Shown in pieces: positions 45,753 to 54,734 of a stretch of 64,000 nucleotides of DNA. Positions within the stretch are counted from its first letter, which is position 1. Each line of letters opens with the position of its first letter. Source of the DNA: Cohnella mopanensis (GTDB lineage: Bacteria; Bacillota; Bacilli; Paenibacillales; Paenibacillaceae); contig NZ_JAKRWM010000013.1 of NCBI RefSeq assembly GCF_022352055.1, forward strand, positions 62,001 through 126,000. Reading direction: 5' to 3'. The notes under the pieces are model-generated. The model worked only from the letters and a program-made list of their open reading frames with translations, was not told where the DNA came from and searched no databases. The position numbers were made by a program, and so were the translations under genes.

Positions 45753-46754
45753 ATGGATTACACAATGTGGTTAGTTGTTTTTATCGTCGTGCTTGCACTC
45801 GGATTTGATTTCATTAATGGATTTCACGACACGGCTAATGCCATCGCGACGTCCATCTCGACACGCGCGCTAACGCCTCGTCGTGCAATCATCTTGGCAT
45901 CCGTCATGAATTTGATCGGTGCGTTGATGTTTACGGGGGTAGCCAAGACGATTGGCGGCAAAATCGTAGATCCCTTTAAGCTGGAACATGGCTTAACGGT
46001 CGTAATCGCGACGCTTATCGCCGCTATCGTCTGGAATCTGATTACGTGGGCATTAGGCATCCCGTCCTCATCCTCCCATGCGATTGTCGGGGCCTTGGCA
46101 GGTGCCGCAATAGCGTCGGAAGGCTGGAACGGAATTAACTATTTAGGGTTTACAACTATTATTAAGTGGCTGATCTTGTCGCCGCTGATCGCCTTCGTTG
46201 CAGGGTTCTGCATTATGTTCGTGCTAAAACGAATATTCGCGAATTCGAGCCCGCACCAAGTGAATAAAAATTTTCGAGTAGGACAAGTGATTACAGCCGC
46301 GTTCCAAGCTTTCACTCACGGAACTAACGATGCGCAGAAGGCGATGGGGATCATCACGTTGGCGCTTGTCACCGCGGAGATCCAGCCGACATTGGACATT
46401 CCCTTATGGGTTAAGCTGTCCGCGGCGATATCAATGGCGCTCGGTACTTCCGTCGGCGGTTGGAAGATCATCAAGACGATGGGGACGAAAATATTCAAGA
46501 TCGATCCCATGAACGGGTTTTCGGCGGATTTGGCATCAGCGTCGGTCATTCTGAGCGCTACGCTGGCACACCTACCCGTCAGTACGACCCATGCGATCAC
46601 TTCCTCGATATTGGGGGTCGGATCGGCTAAGAAGTTTTCCAATGTAAAGTGGAGCATGGCTGGGCGTATTGTTATGACTTGGGTCATTACGATTCCGGTA
46701 GTCGGAGTGCTAGCTGTGCTGATCTATTACGTCTTAAGTTTGTTCCTCCACTAA
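45753..46754 (+). CDS. pit: Low-affinity inorganic phosphate transporter
   Basis: A 333-residue PiT-family carrier with about ten membrane helices. Both halves show the inverted-repeat signature: GFHDTANAIATSIST near residue 23 and THGTNDAQKAMG near 190. It moves metal-phosphate complexes with protons. Start ATG 45753 with GGGGACGG upstream. Pairs with the DUF47 protein before it. Confidence 0.93.
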   Translation: MDYTMWLVVFIVVLALGFDFINGFHDTANAIATSISTRALTPRRAIILASVMNLIGALMFTGVAKTIGGKIVDPFKLEHGLTVVIATLIAAIVWNLITWALGIPSSSSHAIVGALAGAAIASEGWNGINYLGFTTIIKWLILSPLIAFVAGFCIMFVLKRIFANSSPHQVNKNFRVGQVITAAFQAFTHGTNDAQKAMGIITLALVTAEIQPTLDIPLWVKLSAAISMALGTSVGGWKIIKTMGTKIFKIDPMNGFSADLASASVILSATLAHLPVSTTHAITSSILGVGSAKKFSNVKWSMAGRIVMTWVITIPVVGVLAVLIYYVLSLFLH

Positions 46755-46805
46755 TTCGGTAATCTCAACTGATGTTGTCATCTCTATTTGGTCTGGAGGA
46801 CACCC

Positions 46806-47750
46806 ATGATTGCATATACGGAGCAGGCGAAATCGAGTGTCGATTTATTGAAGGAATTCATGTCGGTCGATCAGGCTGCGAGAGGAAGAAAATTGATTTT
46901 CTCCGGAGTCGGAAGCCGTGACGTATATAACATCAGTGCTCCCTTCATGGACAATGGGGAATTGGTCATTGCAGGACGGGTAGAGGATCGGGACCGAGAG
47001 TCGTCCGAAGTGATGTTTTTCGTCGAGCGCAAAGGGGAATGGGTGCCTCGGAACGGTGCTCCGGTATTCGCGCTCCAGGACCCGTTCTTCTCGTTCATAG
47101 GCGGGCAGTTGGTATTCGGCGGCGTTGAAGTTTATTTCGATGGAGATGATCCTCATTACGTTACTTCGTGGTGCACGGTCTTTTACCGGGGCAATTCGAT
47201 TAACGAGCTGGAGCCTTTTGCCAAAGGGCCGTTAACGATGAAGGATATACGTCTGGTCGAGCTTGAGAATGGCCGGATCGGGGTTTTTACCCGGCCGATG
47301 ATGGTAGAGGGAGCAAGAGCGCTTATCGGATATACGGAAATCGGGTCGCTTGAGGAATTGACGGAGGCTAACATCTCTGGAGCGAGGCTGCTGCGCCATC
47401 AGTTTCTACCGGAGGAATGGGGAGGGGCGAATGAGGCCCATCTGCTGCCGAATGGAATTATCGGAGTGCTTGGGCATATCGCCAGGATGGAAGATAACAA
47501 CATTCGCCATTATTATCCGATGGTGTTCGCTTATCATTCGGTCGAAAACCGCTATAGTCCGATTAAGCTGATCGCGACCCGCAGCATGTTTCCGGATGGC
47601 CCTGCGAAACGCCCGGATCTCGTGGACGTGATCTTCAGCGGAGGATTGGTACGCCACAAGGACGGTACCGCGTCCCTCTATACGGGAGTCAGCGACGCAG
47701 AGGCTCACGTAATCGAAATTCCGGATCCTTTCCTGGAATATGAGACATAA
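46806..47750 (+). CDS. DUF1861 beta-propeller protein (GH130-like)
   Basis: A 314-residue soluble protein without a signal peptide. Repeated beta-strand blocks (YNISAPFMDNGELVIAGRVEDRD, NGRIGVFTRP, NEAHLLPNGIIGVLGHIAR) fit the DUF1861 five-bladed propeller, related to glycoside phosphorylases/hydrolases of the GH130 type. The activity is not established. ATG 46806 has TGGAGG (46794-46799) upstream; an earlier in-frame GTG/ATG would include that site. Single gene with its own terminator. Confidence 0.72.
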   Translation: MIAYTEQAKSSVDLLKEFMSVDQAARGRKLIFSGVGSRDVYNISAPFMDNGELVIAGRVEDRDRESSEVMFFVERKGEWVPRNGAPVFALQDPFFSFIGGQLVFGGVEVYFDGDDPHYVTSWCTVFYRGNSINELEPFAKGPLTMKDIRLVELENGRIGVFTRPMMVEGARALIGYTEIGSLEELTEANISGARLLRHQFLPEEWGGANEAHLLPNGIIGVLGHIARMEDNNIRHYYPMVFAYHSVENRYSPIKLIATRSMFPDGPAKRPDLVDVIFSGGLVRHKDGTASLYTGVSDAEAHVIEIPDPFLEYET

Positions 47751-47757
47751 CAGAAAC

Positions 47758-47797
47758 GAGAGGCTATTCCTTCGGGGAAGGAAAGCCTCTTTTTTAC
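47758..47797. terminator. Terminator between DUF1861 gene and the YqfQ-like gene
   Basis: GAGAGGCT-TTCCTTC pairs with GAAGGAA-AGCCTC, then a run of T. It lies between convergent genes. Confidence 0.9.
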
Positions 47798-47825
47798 TTG
47801 TTCAATAGAAGTTCGGTACAACCCT

Positions 47826-48269
47826 TTAACGACGTTTAGTTTGCCGACGTTTGGAGGGTGATTTACGGTTTGACGGACGACTAGTCGAGCGCCTTCGGCT
47901 TGATGTGCTTTTGGTCTTGTTGACCGTTGATGCTTTGCTGCCCTTGTTGCCCTTATTCCCCATGAATAATTTGAGCATCGGGGCGATTTGCTGCATCGTA
48001 GACATGAATTTCTGGACTTTACCCATCGTAGACAATACTCCTTCAATACCTCCCATGCGGTCGACCACCGATTTCAAATCGCTCAAGCTGGAAAGATTGA
48101 AGGGCAACGAGCTCTTGGTTGCCGGAGCCTCGACGGGAGTTGGCAGGAGAGTAGTCGTCGAATTTATGACAGCGGGAGGACTGGAGAACGTGCCTTCGAT
48201 TCCCGGGAATTGTTCCTGTCCGAAGCCCGATGTCCAGCCGTTGAAAGAGGGCGATTGCGGTTCGTCCAT
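47826..48269 (-). CDS. Basic-tailed YqfQ/VrrA-like protein
   Basis: A 147-residue protein. The N-terminal ~45 residues are low-complexity Ser/Pro/Thr. A central helical segment (LKSVVDRMGGIEGVLSTMGK, MQQIAPMLKLFMG) resembles the YqfQ/VrrA family of Bacillus. The last ~40 residues are strongly basic (Arg/Lys/Ser repeats), as in spore or nucleic-acid-associated proteins. Start ATG 48269 with AAAAGGGTG upstream on the minus strand. Convergent with the DUF1861 gene. A spore association is only suggested by the family. Confidence 0.65.
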   Translation of the reverse strand: MDEPQSPSFNGWTSGFGQEQFPGIEGTFSSPPAVINSTTTLLPTPVEAPATKSSLPFNLSSLSDLKSVVDRMGGIEGVLSTMGKVQKFMSTMQQIAPMLKLFMGNKGNKGSKASTVNKTKSTSSRRRSTSRPSNRKSPSKRRQTKRR

Positions 48270-48497
48270 AGTGTCACACCCTTTTTTAATAACAGGTTAT
48301 GATGCTTCTCAACTTCGGGCATGGACAGAAGCCCGGTTTTAGGACATTTTACTCCTGTAATGCGTGAATACGGTAACGCTTGAACTATTAGCAGGTACGC
48401 AGTACAATGGAAGCAAAGTGCGAACGACTCTGCTTGCCATCGGCGCGAGATTGCTATATCGCCATTGTAAGCGGAACTAGGGAAAGGGTGCGAGCAC

Positions 48498-48821
48498 ATG
48501 CAATTAAAGAAACTGAATGATAAATCCATAGATCAATTGTTCGAAGCGATTCTGACTTTGAAGAATGTTGAGGAATGTTACGTGTTCTTCGACGACTTAT
48601 GTACGGTTAACGAAATTCAATCGTTATCGCAGAGGCTCGAAGTCGCCCGGATGTTAGGGAGGGGTCATACGTACAACCAGATCGAGACGGAGACGGGCGC
48701 CAGCACGGCGACGATCTCTCGCGTTAAACGCTGTCTGAATTACGGCAACGATGGGTATAAGTTGACTTTGGATCGCTTAGGGCGATTCGGCACCGAGGAT
48801 AAGTCGGATAGTGCCAAGTAA
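48498..48821 (+). CDS. yerC: YerC/YecD-type TrpR-fold regulator
   Basis: A 107-residue DNA-binding protein of the TrpR-like YerC family. The helix-turn-helix is RLEVARMLGRGHTYNQIETETGASTATISRVKRCL. In Bacillus its target is unclear. The length fits. Start ATG 48498 with GGGAAAGGGTG upstream. It ends in its own terminator. Not adjacent to the YerB-like gene (43.7 kb), unlike Bacillus, where yerB and yerC are neighbours. Confidence 0.88.
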   Translation: MQLKKLNDKSIDQLFEAILTLKNVEECYVFFDDLCTVNEIQSLSQRLEVARMLGRGHTYNQIETETGASTATISRVKRCLNYGNDGYKLTLDRLGRFGTEDKSDSAK

Positions 48822-48851
48822 GAGGAAGCTGCAGGAATGGAGCAAGTCTCG

Positions 48852-48882
48852 AACCGTTAAGGGTAGCCTTAACGGTTTTCTT
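48852..48882 (+). terminator. Terminator of yerC
   Basis: AACCGTTAAGG (48852-48862) pairs with CCTTAACGGTT (48867-48877), then TT-rich sequence. Confidence 0.88.
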
Positions 48883-48921
48883 CTGCTCTTCACTAACATT
48901 GATGACCATCTTGTCACTTGC

Positions 48922-48955
48922 GAAAGTTCAAGTTGCCCACCCGCGAAAGGGTGGG
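48922..48955 (+). other. Two consecutive GCGA-loop hairpins in the kinase leader
   Basis: CTTGCGAAAG forms a small stem with a GCGA loop. CCCACCC (48936-48942), loop GCGAAA, GGGTGGG (48949-48955) follows. They lie about 45 bases ahead of the histidine-kinase ATG. This could be a structured leader or a relic of an IS200/IS605-type end. I do not recognise the RNA class. Confidence 0.4.
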
Positions 48956-49000
48956 TTATGCTTAAGGAAACATCTTACAGTCGTCTCCGGGGGGAAACTC

Positions 49001-50824
49001 ATGCGTTTCTGGCAGTCCGTCCGCTTCAAGATCGTGATCGGCTTTTTCGTCATTCTTACGCCGATGGTTCTCTTCATTATCTATAATAATGTTTATGCCA
49101 TGAGGGTCGTGAAAGAGCAAATTTCGTCGCATTATAATATTTTACTGTCGGAGTACGTTCGAAATAACGATAAGAGCATGCTCGAATATTACCATTATCT
49201 TATTAATCTTGAACGAGACCCCGAGATTCAGGCGATGCCGCTACTGGCGGTTGAAGATGACGAGTACACGTTCTCCAAGCTAAGGCTGCGCGAGCAGCTT
49301 GCGGTGGATTCGATTTTCTACAGCGCTCTTATTGATACGTTCTTCGTCTATCCGGATAAGTCCAAGGAATTGATGTACGCCACCCAATATGTATACAATT
49401 CGTTAGATAAGCTTGACGTGTTAACGGCTTGGGCGCAAGAGAACGTGCCTAAAGGGGTACCCGAAAACGAACGAAATTGGAGCTTAATGAGAATCTCCGG
49501 GCAAATGTTCTTAATGAAGACGCACGATCTAGGGAACGAGACGATATCAGGGGCTTTGATACAAGCGGAGACGCTGCAAAACGTGATGAATAATTTTGAC
49601 GTCGGACCGGACGGATCGGTGTTCTTGCTGGATTCTCATGGGAATGCACTAGTCAAAAATGATTATGGCCCGTTGAAAGATAAAAGTTTTCTAGGGAAAA
49701 TCAGCGGATTGATAGGCATGGAGAGCGGAGTGAAATACAAGGGAGAATCCTATATCGTTCTTTCGCAGCCGTCCCAATACGCCGATATCCGTTACACGTT
49801 AGTGATGAAGGAATCCTATATTCTGAAGAACCTTCCTTTCTTTCAGAAAGTATTGAATTTCTGGATCCCATTGTCCGTGGCGATAGTACTTACGCTGTAC
49901 TTGCTGTTCCTCCAGAGAGTCATGTTCCAGCCATTCGTCCGATTGATCAGAGGAATGAGAAAGTTAGGGCAAGGCCAGTTCGATACACGGCTTCCGGTAC
50001 TGGCGGATAGCAGCGAGTTTAACTTCGTGACCGGTACGTTCAACAAGATGGCCGAACAGATCGAAAGCTTGAAGATCGACGTATACGAGGAACAGATCAG
50101 GCTTCAACGGGCGGAATACAAGCATCTGCAAATTCAGATCAATCCGCACTTCTATATGAACAGCTTAAACATTATTTATAATTTGGCCGCGTTAAAAGAT
50201 TTCAAAACCGTACAGAAGCTCAGTTTGCACTTGGCCGACTATTTCCGTTTTCTCATGTTAGGGGATCGGACGGTCGTGAGAATAGAAGACGAGTTCAGGC
50301 ATATCGAGCATTACCTGGAAATCCAGAAAGTGAGATACGTCTCCAAGCTGGAGTATTCTATCGATGCTAACTCCGAATATCTCGGGTGGGAAGTGTCCCC
50401 GCTGATGCTGCAGCCTTTCGTCGAGAACTGCGTCATTCATGGCTTTAATAAACGGGTACAGGATGGGACTCCATTCCGGATCTATATTCAATGCGAGGAT
50501 GATCAAGATGAGCCCGATCAATACGTGGGGCTGGTCGTACGCGACAATGGGCCAGGCTTTCCGGAGTCTATGCTACTAGAGTTGAATAGCCACACGTACA
50601 TCTCGCATTCGAAAGAAAACCATCTCGGAATATGGAATATCATTCGGAGGTTCAAGATGCTCTACGGAGGCAGAGGGAGCATTCAGTTCGATAACGACCC
50701 GGCAGGCGGAGCGATCGTTAAGGTGAGATTGCCGCGCGAACGGGAGCGTTCCTTCGATTCGGAAGAGGTATACGCGGTAGCAACGAAGGAGGAGAAACTC
50801 AATGCTGACGATACTGGTCGTTGA
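49001..50824 (+). CDS. YesM-type sensor histidine kinase
   Basis: A 607-residue membrane kinase. One helix near residues 10-30 and one near 285-305 enclose a ~250-residue extracellular sensor domain. A HAMP linker follows. The His_kinase domain has phosphoacceptor His383 in QINPHFYMNSLN, and the HATPase domain has RDNGPGFP and a late Gly-rich box. It phosphorylates the response regulator encoded next, whose ATG lies 23 bases inside this gene's end. ATG 49001 with GGGGGG (48989-48994) is preferred to an upstream frame start at 48899. It probably senses an oligosaccharide handled by the downstream ABC importer. Confidence 0.92.
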   Translation: MRFWQSVRFKIVIGFFVILTPMVLFIIYNNVYAMRVVKEQISSHYNILLSEYVRNNDKSMLEYYHYLINLERDPEIQAMPLLAVEDDEYTFSKLRLREQLAVDSIFYSALIDTFFVYPDKSKELMYATQYVYNSLDKLDVLTAWAQENVPKGVPENERNWSLMRISGQMFLMKTHDLGNETISGALIQAETLQNVMNNFDVGPDGSVFLLDSHGNALVKNDYGPLKDKSFLGKISGLIGMESGVKYKGESYIVLSQPSQYADIRYTLVMKESYILKNLPFFQKVLNFWIPLSVAIVLTLYLLFLQRVMFQPFVRLIRGMRKLGQGQFDTRLPVLADSSEFNFVTGTFNKMAEQIESLKIDVYEEQIRLQRAEYKHLQIQINPHFYMNSLNIIYNLAALKDFKTVQKLSLHLADYFRFLMLGDRTVVRIEDEFRHIEHYLEIQKVRYVSKLEYSIDANSEYLGWEVSPLMLQPFVENCVIHGFNKRVQDGTPFRIYIQCEDDQDEPDQYVGLVVRDNGPGFPESMLLELNSHTYISHSKENHLGIWNIIRRFKMLYGGRGSIQFDNDPAGGAIVKVRLPRERERSFDSEEVYAVATKEEKLNADDTGR

Positions 50825-52418
50825 CGACGAGATTTATGCGCTCAAAGGAATTACGCAGGGGATCGACTGGAGCGACTTGCCGATCGGACAAATTCTGGAG
50901 GCGGAAAATGTCAAGGAAGCGAAGCAGCATTTTCAATCGAATAAAGTAGATCTTCTTATCTCCGATATTGAGATGCCGGGAGCGAATGGGCTGGAGCTTC
51001 TTCGCTATATTCGGGAATCAAGTCCGCAGACGCTAACGATATTTTTGACTGGCCATGCCCGCTTCGAATATGCGCAAGAAGCATTGCATATGGGCTGCTT
51101 CGACTATGTGCTTAAGCCTGTGGATCATGACGTGCTCAAGGATATCGTCAGTCGGGCGATCGTTGAGATCGATACGCGCAAGCAACAGGCCGAGTTCGAG
51201 AATTCGTTAGAAAATTACCGCAGACAATGGATGAATCAGTTACCTATCCTCGTGGACCGGTTCTGGCAGGAGCTGCTTGCCGGCCGCGTGGCCGTGAATG
51301 CGGATCGCTTAAATCGACAGTTCGAGCAGTTCGAAATCCCGCTAAACGTTGAACGGGGCCGCGTGCTCCCCATTCTGCTCAGCATCGAGCAATGGGATGT
51401 CGAATTGGATTCAAGAGACGAGAGCATTATGGAGTACGCGCTGCGCAAGGCGGCGGCGGAAATCATTCTCGGAGAGTTGCCCGGGACGGTCGTACAAGAT
51501 CCTGGAGAGCTTAATTTGACCTTGCTCTATCTGGACGAGGCGGATATTCCGGATCGCAAGCAGCTGTTATCGAGGTGCAACCAATTCGTGAAAGCTTGCA
51601 ATGATTACTTTCATTGCCGCGTATCCTGTTATGTGGACGTCTCCGTTCGCATCGGCGAGCTTCCCGCATCATTGGAGCGATTGATGCAGATGGAACGGTC
51701 CAACGTATCTTCCGCGCAGACGGTTGTCGATGCTTCCTCTTCGGAGGAAGGGACTGCGGGGAGCCAACATATCGTCCTTCCTTCGTTCTTGGAATGGACC
51801 ATCCTGCTTGATAACGGACAGCAGGAGGAATTGATTCGCCATATTGAAACTACGGTTTCCCAGTTTCAGGCGGAATCGGTCGGTCGCGAGACGCTGGAGC
51901 TGTTCCAATACGGCTTTCTGCATATGCTCTATCAGGCCGCTTATCGTAAAGGCATCTCGATCTACGAAGCGGTGGAGATGACGGAGCTGATGGATACCCA
52001 AGCCGTCAGGTCGCCTCAATTGCTGAAGCAGTGGGCTGTCAAAATGATTCAGAAATGCTTGGAAGCCTTTCAGGATAAGCAACGCGATGCTTCGGCAATC
52101 ATTGCCAAAGTACAGACTTATATTCAAGACAACTTGCAGAAGGAATTAAACCGCGACGATATCGCGCATTCCGTATTCCGTAATCCGGCCTACATTTCCC
52201 GTCTGTTCCGCAAAGAAACGGGAGTATCGTTAACCGACTACATTACGCAGACGCGGATCGAGAAAGCCAAGCGGCAGCTTGCCGAGACGAACGACAAGAT
52301 CAGCAACATCGCGGAAGGGTTGAGCTACGTTCATTTCTCTTATTTTGCGAAGCTATTCAAGAAAGTGACCGGCTTGTCTCCACAGGAGTATCGCAAGAAG
52401 CATCAGGTTCTTCATTAG
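50802..52418 (+). CDS. YesN-type AraC-family response regulator
   Basis: A 538-residue regulator. The receiver domain has phosphoacceptor Asp55 in LLISDIEMPG and the conserved Lys in DYVLKPVDHD. A long middle region follows (residues about 150-430). The C-terminal AraC double helix-turn-helix contains AYISRLFRKETGVSLTDYI and FSYFAKLFKKVTGLSPQEYR. It partners the preceding kinase (overlapping genes). It probably activates the sugar ABC genes 230 bases downstream. Ribosome-binding site GGAGGAG. Confidence 0.93.
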   Translation: MLTILVVDDEIYALKGITQGIDWSDLPIGQILEAENVKEAKQHFQSNKVDLLISDIEMPGANGLELLRYIRESSPQTLTIFLTGHARFEYAQEALHMGCFDYVLKPVDHDVLKDIVSRAIVEIDTRKQQAEFENSLENYRRQWMNQLPILVDRFWQELLAGRVAVNADRLNRQFEQFEIPLNVERGRVLPILLSIEQWDVELDSRDESIMEYALRKAAAEIILGELPGTVVQDPGELNLTLLYLDEADIPDRKQLLSRCNQFVKACNDYFHCRVSCYVDVSVRIGELPASLERLMQMERSNVSSAQTVVDASSSEEGTAGSQHIVLPSFLEWTILLDNGQQEELIRHIETTVSQFQAESVGRETLELFQYGFLHMLYQAAYRKGISIYEAVEMTELMDTQAVRSPQLLKQWAVKMIQKCLEAFQDKQRDASAIIAKVQTYIQDNLQKELNRDDIAHSVFRNPAYISRLFRKETGVSLTDYITQTRIEKAKRQLAETNDKISNIAEGLSYVHFSYFAKLFKKVTGLSPQEYRKKHQVLH

Positions 52419-52456
52419 TTGGGCTAATAGTCCCGTGATAATAGATCTACTCACCT

Positions 52457-52499
52457 AAGGCATCTCTTACCGCATTCATGCGGCGGAGATGCCTTTTTT
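52457..52499 (+). terminator. Terminator of the two-component operon
   Basis: AAGGCATCTC (52457-52466) pairs with GAGATGCCTT (52486-52495), with inner CCGC/GCGG, then T run. The ABC genes therefore have their own promoter. Confidence 0.92.
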
Positions 52500-52651
52500 G
52501 CGCGGTTTTCGCGCGTTTAGGCGCAATATAATAACCTTTTATCAAATGTCACAATAGTGCTATGTAGGTCATCCCAGTAGATAGATAGACTTAGTCCGGC
52601 AAGATAAAATGAGAACACAGACAGAGAATGACAATAAGACAAAGGATTGTG

Positions 52652-53650
52652 ATGGGATTGGAACAAGCCTCCGCTGCAACATTGACGCCTCAACCCGGCA
52701 TGAAGGTGAAGCCGGCTAAGTTGAAACAGAATCACTTCAAACGTTTTGGTGCCTTCTACATTATGATGGCTCCAACCATTATTTTTCTACTCATTAACAA
52801 CTATCTTCCGATGTTAGGATCCTTAATCGCGTTTAAGGATATCAAGTTCGCGCCGGGAGAAACGTTCTTTGAAAGCTTCTTGCATAGCGCTTGGGTCGGG
52901 TTGGATAACTTCAAATTTTTGTTCAACACTTCCGACGCATGGACGATTACTCGAAATACGGTGCTTTACAACGCGGTCTTTATTTTCTTAAATACGACAA
53001 TCGGGATCGCTTTCGCGATCATGTTCAACTCCATGCGCAGCAAACGGTTAGCCAAGCTTCATCAGACGATGATGTTCTTGCCGTTCTTCCTGTCCATGGT
53101 TATCGTATCCTACCTCGTCTACGCTTTCCTGAATAACGATGTGGGCTTAATGAACAAGGTTATTTTCCCGATCTTCGGAATCGATCCGATCGAATGGTAT
53201 TCGGATCCGAAATGGTGGCCGGTTATACTCCCTCTCGTAAACACTTGGAAAGGGATCGGTTATTACGCAATCATCTTCATGGCTGCTATTATCGGCATCG
53301 ACGACGAGTACTACGAAGCGGCTACGATCGATGGAGCTTCGAAGTGGAAACAAATTGTTAAAATTACGCTTCCTCTGATCAAGCCCGTCATCATTGTCAT
53401 GGTCATGATCCAAGTAGGAAGAATTTTCGCGGCAGACTTCGGATTGTTCTGGCAAGTCACGCGCAACTCGGGCGCTATCTATGATACGACTCGGGTAATC
53501 GACACTTACGTTTATCAAGGTTTCGTTAATGCAGGCGACATCGGAATGTCATCCGCGGCTGGCTTGTACCAATCGGTTGTCGGGTTCGTCATTGTATTCG
53601 GAGCGAACTTGATCATTCGTCGGATCAGCAAGGATGACGCGTTATTCTAG
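52652..53650 (+). CDS. LplB-type sugar ABC permease
   Basis: A 332-residue permease with six membrane helices. Its N-terminus (HFKRFGAFYIMMAPTIIF) is typical of the LplB/UgpA group. The EAA loop that docks the ATPase is YEAATIDGASKWKQIVKITLP. It pairs with the next permease to import an oligosaccharide or related solute. ATG 52652 with AAAGGA upstream is preferred; an upstream ATG at 52628 lacks a site. No ATPase gene is present, as usual for this class, which shares MsmX-type ATPases. Confidence 0.9.
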   Translation: MGLEQASAATLTPQPGMKVKPAKLKQNHFKRFGAFYIMMAPTIIFLLINNYLPMLGSLIAFKDIKFAPGETFFESFLHSAWVGLDNFKFLFNTSDAWTITRNTVLYNAVFIFLNTTIGIAFAIMFNSMRSKRLAKLHQTMMFLPFFLSMVIVSYLVYAFLNNDVGLMNKVIFPIFGIDPIEWYSDPKWWPVILPLVNTWKGIGYYAIIFMAAIIGIDDEYYEAATIDGASKWKQIVKITLPLIKPVIIVMVMIQVGRIFAADFGLFWQVTRNSGAIYDTTRVIDTYVYQGFVNAGDIGMSSAAGLYQSVVGFVIVFGANLIIRRISKDDALF

Positions 53651-53692
53651 TCTTAAATGGATGTATGCCTATGGAAGCAAGGGGGAATAAGA

Positions 53693-54631
53693 ATGGCTCA
53701 GAGTACTACTGCTAACGTTTCAGGCGGAAAGCTCGTAAAGCAAGTGTCGGGCGGTGCCAATTTTACGATTAATACGATCTTCTGGATATATACCTTCTTG
53801 TGCGTGTTTCCTCTCATTATTGTCGTGATCGCGTCGTTCACGGACGAGAATTCGATTCTCGTAAACGGGTATAGCCTTTGGCCCGAGAAGTGGAGCTTTG
53901 GAGCTTACGAGTTTCTGCTCAAAGATTGGCAAGCTATCGTTAAATCTTACGGGTACTCGATTATTATTACTTTGTGCGGAACGGTAGTCGGGGTATCGTT
54001 AATGGCCTTATATGCCTACCCGATCTCTAGAAGAGACTATCCATTACGTAACTTCTTCTCGTTCTTCATGTTCTTCACGATTTTGTTCAGCGGCGGATTG
54101 GTGCCTTTCTACTTGGTTTACACTCAGGGCATGCACTTGCAGAACACGTTAATCGTATTGATGATGCCATTGTTCATCAGCGGGTTTTTCGTCCTCCTGA
54201 TCCGTACGTTCTTCGCGAATTCGATTCCGAAAGAGCTGTTCGAATCCGCTAAAATAGATGGTGCAGGAGAATGGCGCATCTTCCTCCAGATCGTGTTGCC
54301 GTTATCGTTGCCGGTACTTGCGACCGTAGGTTTGTTCACGACTTTGAATTACTGGAACGATTGGTTCCTGAGCATGTTGTTCATTAACAATAATGAATCC
54401 GTCGTCAGCATCCAGTTCCGTATGTACAAAACGATGCTCGACATTCAATATTTAAGCGCCAATACGGCTGCATACTCCGCAAGGGCAGCTAGCGATCCGA
54501 ACTTCACTATGCCGGGTGAAACAGCACGTATGGCAATGGCGGTCGTAGGGATCGGCCCTGTCATCTTCGCTTATCCGTTCTTCCAACGATATTTCGTCGA
54601 AGGATTGACAGTAGGCGCGGTTAAGGGCTAA
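53693..54631 (+). CDS. LplC/YtcP-type sugar ABC permease
   Basis: A 312-residue second permease with six membrane helices. The EAA loop is FESAKIDGAGEWRIFLQIVLP, and the C-terminus FFQRYFVEGLTVGAVKG is the standard end of this group. ATG 53693 has AGGGGGAA upstream. It is 42 bases after the first permease. The following 103-base gap has two short palindromes (CGAGGGA/TCCCTCG at 54645-54660 and ACCGG/CCGGT near 54680), which may slow decay of the downstream binding-protein message. Confidence 0.9.
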   Translation: MAQSTTANVSGGKLVKQVSGGANFTINTIFWIYTFLCVFPLIIVVIASFTDENSILVNGYSLWPEKWSFGAYEFLLKDWQAIVKSYGYSIIITLCGTVVGVSLMALYAYPISRRDYPLRNFFSFFMFFTILFSGGLVPFYLVYTQGMHLQNTLIVLMMPLFISGFFVLLIRTFFANSIPKELFESAKIDGAGEWRIFLQIVLPLSLPVLATVGLFTTLNYWNDWFLSMLFINNNESVVSIQFRMYKTMLDIQYLSANTAAYSARAASDPNFTMPGETARMAMAVVGIGPVIFAYPFFQRYFVEGLTVGAVKG

Positions 54632-54734
54632 CTTAATGGCATGACGAGGGACATCCCTCGAACTAAGCTCGGCTTTCACCGGTTACCGGCCGGTTAAGCA
54701 TACATTTTTCAAATAAGAAAAGGGAGGCAACACA

